A stretch of 10,567 bases of DNA from Desulfobacteraceae bacterium. Its GTDB lineage: Bacteria; Desulfobacterota; Desulfobacteria; Desulfobacterales; Desulfosarcinaceae. The stretch is taken from assembly GCA_027025615.1 (NCBI GenBank), contig JALVQM010000399.1:1-10567 (forward strand), given 5' to 3'. The first letter of the stretch is position 1. The number at the start of each line of letters is the position of its first letter. This document shows, piece after piece, positions 6,599 to 10,567 of this stretch. Under the pieces are notes generated by a model. The model was not told where the DNA came from, searched no databases, and saw only the letters and a list, made by a program, of their open reading frames with translations. Position numbers and translations under genes: made by a program.

Positions 6599-7381
6599 TT
6601 GAAGATTTTGACAACAGTTAAAAAAGTGGTCGATGTGGAACTTAATATCCACGTCAAGGATGGAGCAATTGTTGAAGACGGGCTTCAGTACGTAATTAAT
6701 GCCTGGGATGAAAATGCGGTGGAAACTACGGTCCAGCTCAAGGAGCAGGTCGGAGCTGAAACTACCCTGGTGAGCATCGGTGGAGGAGACAATACCGACA
6801 TAATTCGCAGGTGTTATGCAATGGGTATTGAAAATGGGATACATATCGAAGATCCTGCCCTGGAAAAGGCTGATTCTTTTATCTATGCCAGGGTGCTCCA
6901 GAAAGTTTTTGAAAAAGGAGATTACGATTTGGTGATTACCGGCAAACAGGCTCAGGACACTGATAACGGGCAGACCGGTATCATCCTGGCTGAGTACCTT
7001 GGCTTGCCCTGTGTAAGCAATGTCATCGGGGTTGAAGTTATTGATGACAAGCACTTAAAGGTATCGCGCTCCGGTGATGTGGGAACCGAGATATTTGAAC
7101 TGGAACTTCCGGCTGTAATAGCCGTAGATGTCAGCATTAACGAACCGCGCCTGCCCCAGATGAGGGGTTTGATGATGGCCAAGAAGAAAAAGATAGAAGT
7201 GATGGATCTGGCTGCCCTCGGCACCTCGCCTGAGGAAATCGGATGCGATTCGCCTAAATCTGAAGTTATCCAATTCATGGCAGTGGAAAAACGTAGCGGC
7301 GGCAGGAAGTTCGAGGGTGATCCTGCCGAAATAACCGCCGAGGTGGTCGGATTGCTGGCCAGCGAGGCCAAGGTCTTCTGA
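6599..7381 (+). CDS. etfB: Electron transfer flavoprotein beta subunit
   Basis: This is the beta subunit of the ETF heterodimer, which takes electrons from acyl-CoA dehydrogenases and hands them to a membrane oxidoreductase. The 260-aa length is normal. It begins LKILTTVKKVVD (canonical form MKILVxVKxVxD), has the nucleotide-binding GKQAQDTDNGQTG (115-127), and the family signature NEPRLPQMRGLMMAKKKKI (181-199). Translation starts at TTG. The gene is followed by etfA after 56 bases. Whether this ETF is bifurcating or a plain electron carrier cannot be settled from sequence by eye. The HdrD-like membrane gene next to it favours a role in electron flow to or from menaquinone. Confidence 0.96.
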   Translation: MKILTTVKKVVDVELNIHVKDGAIVEDGLQYVINAWDENAVETTVQLKEQVGAETTLVSIGGGDNTDIIRRCYAMGIENGIHIEDPALEKADSFIYARVLQKVFEKGDYDLVITGKQAQDTDNGQTGIILAEYLGLPCVSNVIGVEVIDDKHLKVSRSGDVGTEIFELELPAVIAVDVSINEPRLPQMRGLMMAKKKKIEVMDLAALGTSPEEIGCDSPKSEVIQFMAVEKRSGGRKFEGDPAEITAEVVGLLASEAKVF

Positions 7382-7437
7382 AACCAGTATATGACATTAT
7401 CTTCAACCTGATTATTCAAGACAAGGGATAAAATATC

Positions 7438-8397
7438 ATGGCTAAAGTACTTGTAGTTGCAGAAATAAAGCAGGGGGTCCTGAAAAGCAGTACGGCCGAA
7501 CTGTTGTCCAAGGCCAAGTCAATTGGCGCAGAGGCCGCGGTGGTTGCCATTGGCAGCAATATAGAACCTTTAATTTCCGAATTGGTAAATGCCGGGTCGG
7601 ATACTCAGTATATTGCAGATGATCCCGGGTTGGAGCTGTTTTCGGCCGCTCCGTATGCGGCCTGTGTGGTTGAAGCTGCCAGGCAATCCAATGCCGATCT
7701 GATCTGGTTCGGATTTTCCGAGAGCAGCAAGGCAACAGCTCCGAGGGTGGCTGCCCAGCTGGACGTGGCCTGCGCAAGTGAAATAACCGATGTGGCGATC
7801 AACAACGGCAATTTTGAGGTGGTCCGACCGGCTATCACCAACAAAGTGCTTCAAAAGGTAAAAATCAACACCGACAAACTGGTGGCGGTTGTCAGGGCCG
7901 GAGCCTTCGAGGCCGATGAATCCGTTTCCGGCACTGAAAACGTGGTCAAGCTCGACCCTCCGGCCCAGGACATCAAGGCCGTTATCAAGGAACTGCTTTC
8001 TGATGCCAGCGGGGAAATTGACCTGGCAGATGCCGATATCGTTGTTTCCGTGGGCCGGGGAGCCCGCAATGAAGACGGTATAGCCCTTGTAAGGGAACTG
8101 GCCGATGATCTCAATGCCGGTTTCGGTTCTTCCCGGGCCATGGTTGATGCCGGTTTCATGCCTCACAACAAGCAGGTAGGACAAACAGGTAAAATCGTTT
8201 CACCTACTTTATACATCGCGGTCGGCATTTCGGGCGCCATCCAGCACCTGGCCGGAATGAGTGGCTCCAAGGTCGTCATGGCAATTAACAAGGACCCGGA
8301 AGCGCCGATCTTCAATGTGGCTGATTACGGTATTGTCGGCGACTTGTTCGAGATTGTACCCATTTTAAGGGAAGAAATAAAGAAGGTCGGAGCTTAG
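7438..8397 (+). CDS. etfA: Electron transfer flavoprotein alpha subunit
   Basis: This 319-aa protein is the FAD-binding alpha subunit of ETF. The N-terminal alpha/beta domain (1 to about 185) begins MAKVLVVAEIKQG. The C-terminal FAD domain carries VSVGRGARNEDG (203-214), the VGQTGKIVSPTLYIAVGISG stretch (247-266), GAIQHLAGM (266-274) and INKDPEAPIFNVADYGIVGD (283-302), all hallmarks of EtfA. It lacks the extra N-terminal ferredoxin domain found in some clostridial EtfA proteins, so electrons would pass directly to the neighbouring Fe-S oxidoreductase. The ATG follows an AAGGGA Shine-Dalgarno. The 56-base gap after etfB holds no convincing promoter or terminator, so both should lie on one transcript and form one complex. 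Confidence 0.96.
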   Translation: MAKVLVVAEIKQGVLKSSTAELLSKAKSIGAEAAVVAIGSNIEPLISELVNAGSDTQYIADDPGLELFSAAPYAACVVEAARQSNADLIWFGFSESSKATAPRVAAQLDVACASEITDVAINNGNFEVVRPAITNKVLQKVKINTDKLVAVVRAGAFEADESVSGTENVVKLDPPAQDIKAVIKELLSDASGEIDLADADIVVSVGRGARNEDGIALVRELADDLNAGFGSSRAMVDAGFMPHNKQVGQTGKIVSPTLYIAVGISGAIQHLAGMSGSKVVMAINKDPEAPIFNVADYGIVGDLFEIVPILREEIKKVGA

Positions 8398-8453
8398 CTT
8401 CCGGCCACTCGGATGTTGTAGCCTATGCCGGACCAATACCTGATGAGGTGTCC

Positions 8454-10562
8454 ATGAATCCTGTTTTGATGTCTGTATTGATCGTTGTTGCCCTGGCGGT
8501 ATTCAGCCGCACAATGTATGGCAGAATCCAGTTGCTGCTGGCCCTGGAACCGGCCGATCGGTTCGACCACATTAAGCAGCGCCTGGCTAACCTGTTTGTT
8601 TACGCCTTTGGCCAGAAACGGCTGGTGGGAAGAAAAAACGAGCGCAGTTCAGGCATAATGCATGCCTTTATCTTCTGGGGTTTTTGCGTCCTGTTGATCC
8701 GTAGCCTTATGTTGTACGGGGAAGGGTTCCAGGAGGGATTTCAACTGCCGATTTTCGGCAGCGATAACCTTGTGGGCTATCTCTACCTGATAGTCAAAGA
8801 CATCATGGAAGGGATTGTCCTGGTGATGGTCCTGTATGCCTTTTACCGACGTCTTATCCTGAAACCCAAGCGGCTGCACAATTCTTTTGAAGCATACCTG
8901 GTGTTGGCAATGATCGGAATATTGATGGTTTCCGATCTGCTGTATGACGGGGCAAGATATAACTTGATTCATCTCTATAATAACCCTGAAGGCCTGACCT
9001 ATCTCAATAATCCGAGTTACGGGTCCGAGTTTCTCTGGTCACCGGTTTCAGTGGCTGCCGCAGCCTTGGTGTCGGGCCTGAGCCAGGATGCAAGTTCGGT
9101 CCTGATGCAGGCCATGTTTTGGCTCCACATATGTACTCAGCTGACGTTTCTAAATATTTTACCCTTGGGCAAACATTTCCACGTTATTACCGCCCTGCCG
9201 AATGTGTTTTTCAAAAGTCTGGACTATCCTCACGAAAAGCCAAAACTGCTTGACCTGGAAGATGAAGACGCCTGGGAAAACGAAACTCTTGGACTTAACC
9301 ATATTTACCAGCTCAGCTGGAAACAAGGCCTTGATCTTTATACCTGTACAGAATGCGGGCGTTGCAAGGATGTATGTCCTGCCTACACAACCGATAAGCC
9401 TTTGAGCCTGTTTGAGTTTAATGATAACCTGAAACACGAGCTTCTGGCCAACGCCGACAATATTGTCAAACGCTCCAGGCTGGCTGCCCAACTAAAGGCC
9501 GGTCCGGATTCAGAACAAGCCGAAAAACTGAAGGAACAGATCAGCGGGCTCAACAGCGAGAAACAGCTTGTGGGAGATGTGATCGCCGAGGATACCCTTT
9601 GGGCCTGCACCACCTGTCGTGCCTGTGAAGAAGTCTGTCCGGTGACCATTGAACACGTGCCCCGTATAATCGCCATGCGTCAGGGACAGGTTTTGATGGC
9701 CGAGGCCTACCCCAAGGAATTGAACCCGGCTTTAAAAGGTCTTGAACGCAATGGCAACCCCTGGGGTATCGGCTATGACAAACGTGCTGATTGGGCCGAA
9801 GGCCTGGATGTCAAAACCATGGCTGAAGATTCCAATGTAGAATATCTTTTCTGGGTTGGTTGCGCAGGCTCCTTTGACGATCGCTCCAAAAAAGTCTCCA
9901 AGAGCATAGTCCGGATACTGCAAAAAGCCGGTGTAAGCTTTGCCATCCTGGGTGTGGAAGAAAAATGTACAGGCGATTTTGCTCGCAAGGCAGGCAATGA
10001 AATGCTCTACCAGATGATGGCCCAGGAAAACATCGAAACACTTAACAATTACGGGGTCAAAAAAATAATTACCGCCTGCCCGCATTGTCTAAATACCATC
10101 AAGCACGAATACCCCCAACTTGGCGGAAACTACGAAGTGTTTCATCATTCCGAGTTGATCTTTCGGCTGATCCAGAAAGGCAAAATAAAAGTCAAGCCTT
10201 CCCTTGATGGCGCCCTGACTTACCACGACCCCTGCTACCTGGGAAGATATAATGAGGTATTTGATAAACCCCGTTCAATCCTGCAGACTCTCTCCTCCAA
10301 CGGGCTTAAGGAACTGGAGCGCTGTGGCAGGGAAAGCTTTTGCTGCGGTGCAGGAGGAGGCAGGATGTGGATGGAAGAAAATATCGGCAAGCGTATTAAC
10401 CTGGAACGGACTGAAGAGATAGTAAGACGGCAGGTGACCAACGTGGCCGTCGGTTGTCCCTTCTGCCTGACAATGATCGAAGATGGTATGAAAGAACTGG
10501 AAAAAGAAGAAGAGATCAAAACCATGGATATAGCCGAACTGGTTGCTCAAAGCCTGGTCTGA
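8454..10562 (+). CDS. Membrane-bound HdrD-like Fe-S oxidoreductase, probable ETF:menaquinone oxidoreductase
   Basis: This predicted integral membrane protein should exchange electrons between ETF and menaquinone. From ATG 8454 it is 702 aa. The N-terminal half has about five or six membrane segments (roughly 5-20, 67-88, 106-130, 147-164, 193-210, 216-237) resembling NarI-type heme b domains, with possible heme ligands H70, H225, H241 and H243. Next come two [4Fe-4S] motifs, CTECGRCKDVC (298-308) and CTTCRACEEVC (385-395). Two CCG domains follow: the first with GCAGS (469-473), EKCTGD (503-508) and CPHC (542-545), the second with DPCYLGR (592-598), FCCGAGGGRM (629-638) and GCPFC (667-671). 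This is the DUF224/HdrD-like family found beside etfBA in syntrophs and sulfate reducers, called EMO in recent work. An upstream GTG (8448) overlaps the Shine-Dalgarno GAGGTG, so ATG is preferred. The gene is complete, ending 5 bases before the window edge. Confidence 0.92.
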   Translation: MNPVLMSVLIVVALAVFSRTMYGRIQLLLALEPADRFDHIKQRLANLFVYAFGQKRLVGRKNERSSGIMHAFIFWGFCVLLIRSLMLYGEGFQEGFQLPIFGSDNLVGYLYLIVKDIMEGIVLVMVLYAFYRRLILKPKRLHNSFEAYLVLAMIGILMVSDLLYDGARYNLIHLYNNPEGLTYLNNPSYGSEFLWSPVSVAAAALVSGLSQDASSVLMQAMFWLHICTQLTFLNILPLGKHFHVITALPNVFFKSLDYPHEKPKLLDLEDEDAWENETLGLNHIYQLSWKQGLDLYTCTECGRCKDVCPAYTTDKPLSLFEFNDNLKHELLANADNIVKRSRLAAQLKAGPDSEQAEKLKEQISGLNSEKQLVGDVIAEDTLWACTTCRACEEVCPVTIEHVPRIIAMRQGQVLMAEAYPKELNPALKGLERNGNPWGIGYDKRADWAEGLDVKTMAEDSNVEYLFWVGCAGSFDDRSKKVSKSIVRILQKAGVSFAILGVEEKCTGDFARKAGNEMLYQMMAQENIETLNNYGVKKIITACPHCLNTIKHEYPQLGGNYEVFHHSELIFRLIQKGKIKVKPSLDGALTYHDPCYLGRYNEVFDKPRSILQTLSSNGLKELERCGRESFCCGAGGGRMWMEENIGKRINLERTEEIVRRQVTNVAVGCPFCLTMIEDGMKELEKEEEIKTMDIAELVAQSLV

Positions 10563-10567
10563 TTTAT

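Noticed and set aside
8400..8432. Inverted repeat TCCGGC/GCCGGA between etfA and the membrane oxidoreductase
   Set aside because: The stem is six bases with a 21-base loop and no T-run, which is within chance expectation for this composition.
8448..8450. GTG 8448 as the start of the HdrD-like gene
   Set aside because: It falls within the Shine-Dalgarno GAGGTG that serves ATG 8454.

Overview
The window is a dense, single-strand block of anaerobic redox genes (all on +), about half G+C by eye. It has eight protein genes and no gap without a gene longer than about 125 bases. I see no tRNA, rRNA, CRISPR array, insertion sequence or phage gene. The gene content suggests a strict anaerobe that uses menaquinone and oxidises fatty acids or other acyl-CoA substrates: a sulfate reducer or syntroph of the Desulfobacterota, or a Desulfotomaculum/Pelotomaculum-type Firmicute. 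The sequence does not decide between these. The organism apparently uses selenocysteine (Sec).

Region 1 (1-5556) is a soluble electron-transfer module. It holds the C-terminal two-thirds or so of an HdrA flavoprotein, an MvhD-like [2Fe-2S] protein, a NuoE-like protein, a large HydB/NuoF-like NADH-binding flavoprotein, and a small protein resembling only the N-terminal Fe-S part of NuoG/HydA. The MvhD gene is the main point of interest. An in-frame TGA at 1762-1764 falls exactly where the family has the second Cys of its CxWC motif. It is followed by a SECIS-like hairpin with a GGUCU loop. The real gene is therefore 1708-2475 (255 aa, Sec at residue 19), not the shorter frame starting at 1837. 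No catalytic hydrogenase, formate dehydrogenase or HdrBC gene is visible here. The partner may lie upstream of the window or elsewhere.

Region 2 (5557-6598) holds fdhD, the sulfurtransferase that activates formate dehydrogenases, flanked by two short intergenic regions. The first contains an inverted repeat and weak promoter-like elements. The second contains a reasonable sigma70-type promoter candidate.

Region 3 (6599-10562) holds etfB, etfA and a membrane-bound HdrD-like Fe-S oxidoreductase of the type that carries electrons between ETF and menaquinone. This set normally takes electrons from acyl-CoA dehydrogenases into the quinone pool.

Taken together (inference), the block links the NADH, ferredoxin and possibly formate pools through the HdrA/MvhD/NuoEF module to the acyl-CoA and menaquinone pools through Etf and its membrane oxidoreductase. 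This is the sort of wiring needed for beta-oxidation near thermodynamic equilibrium.
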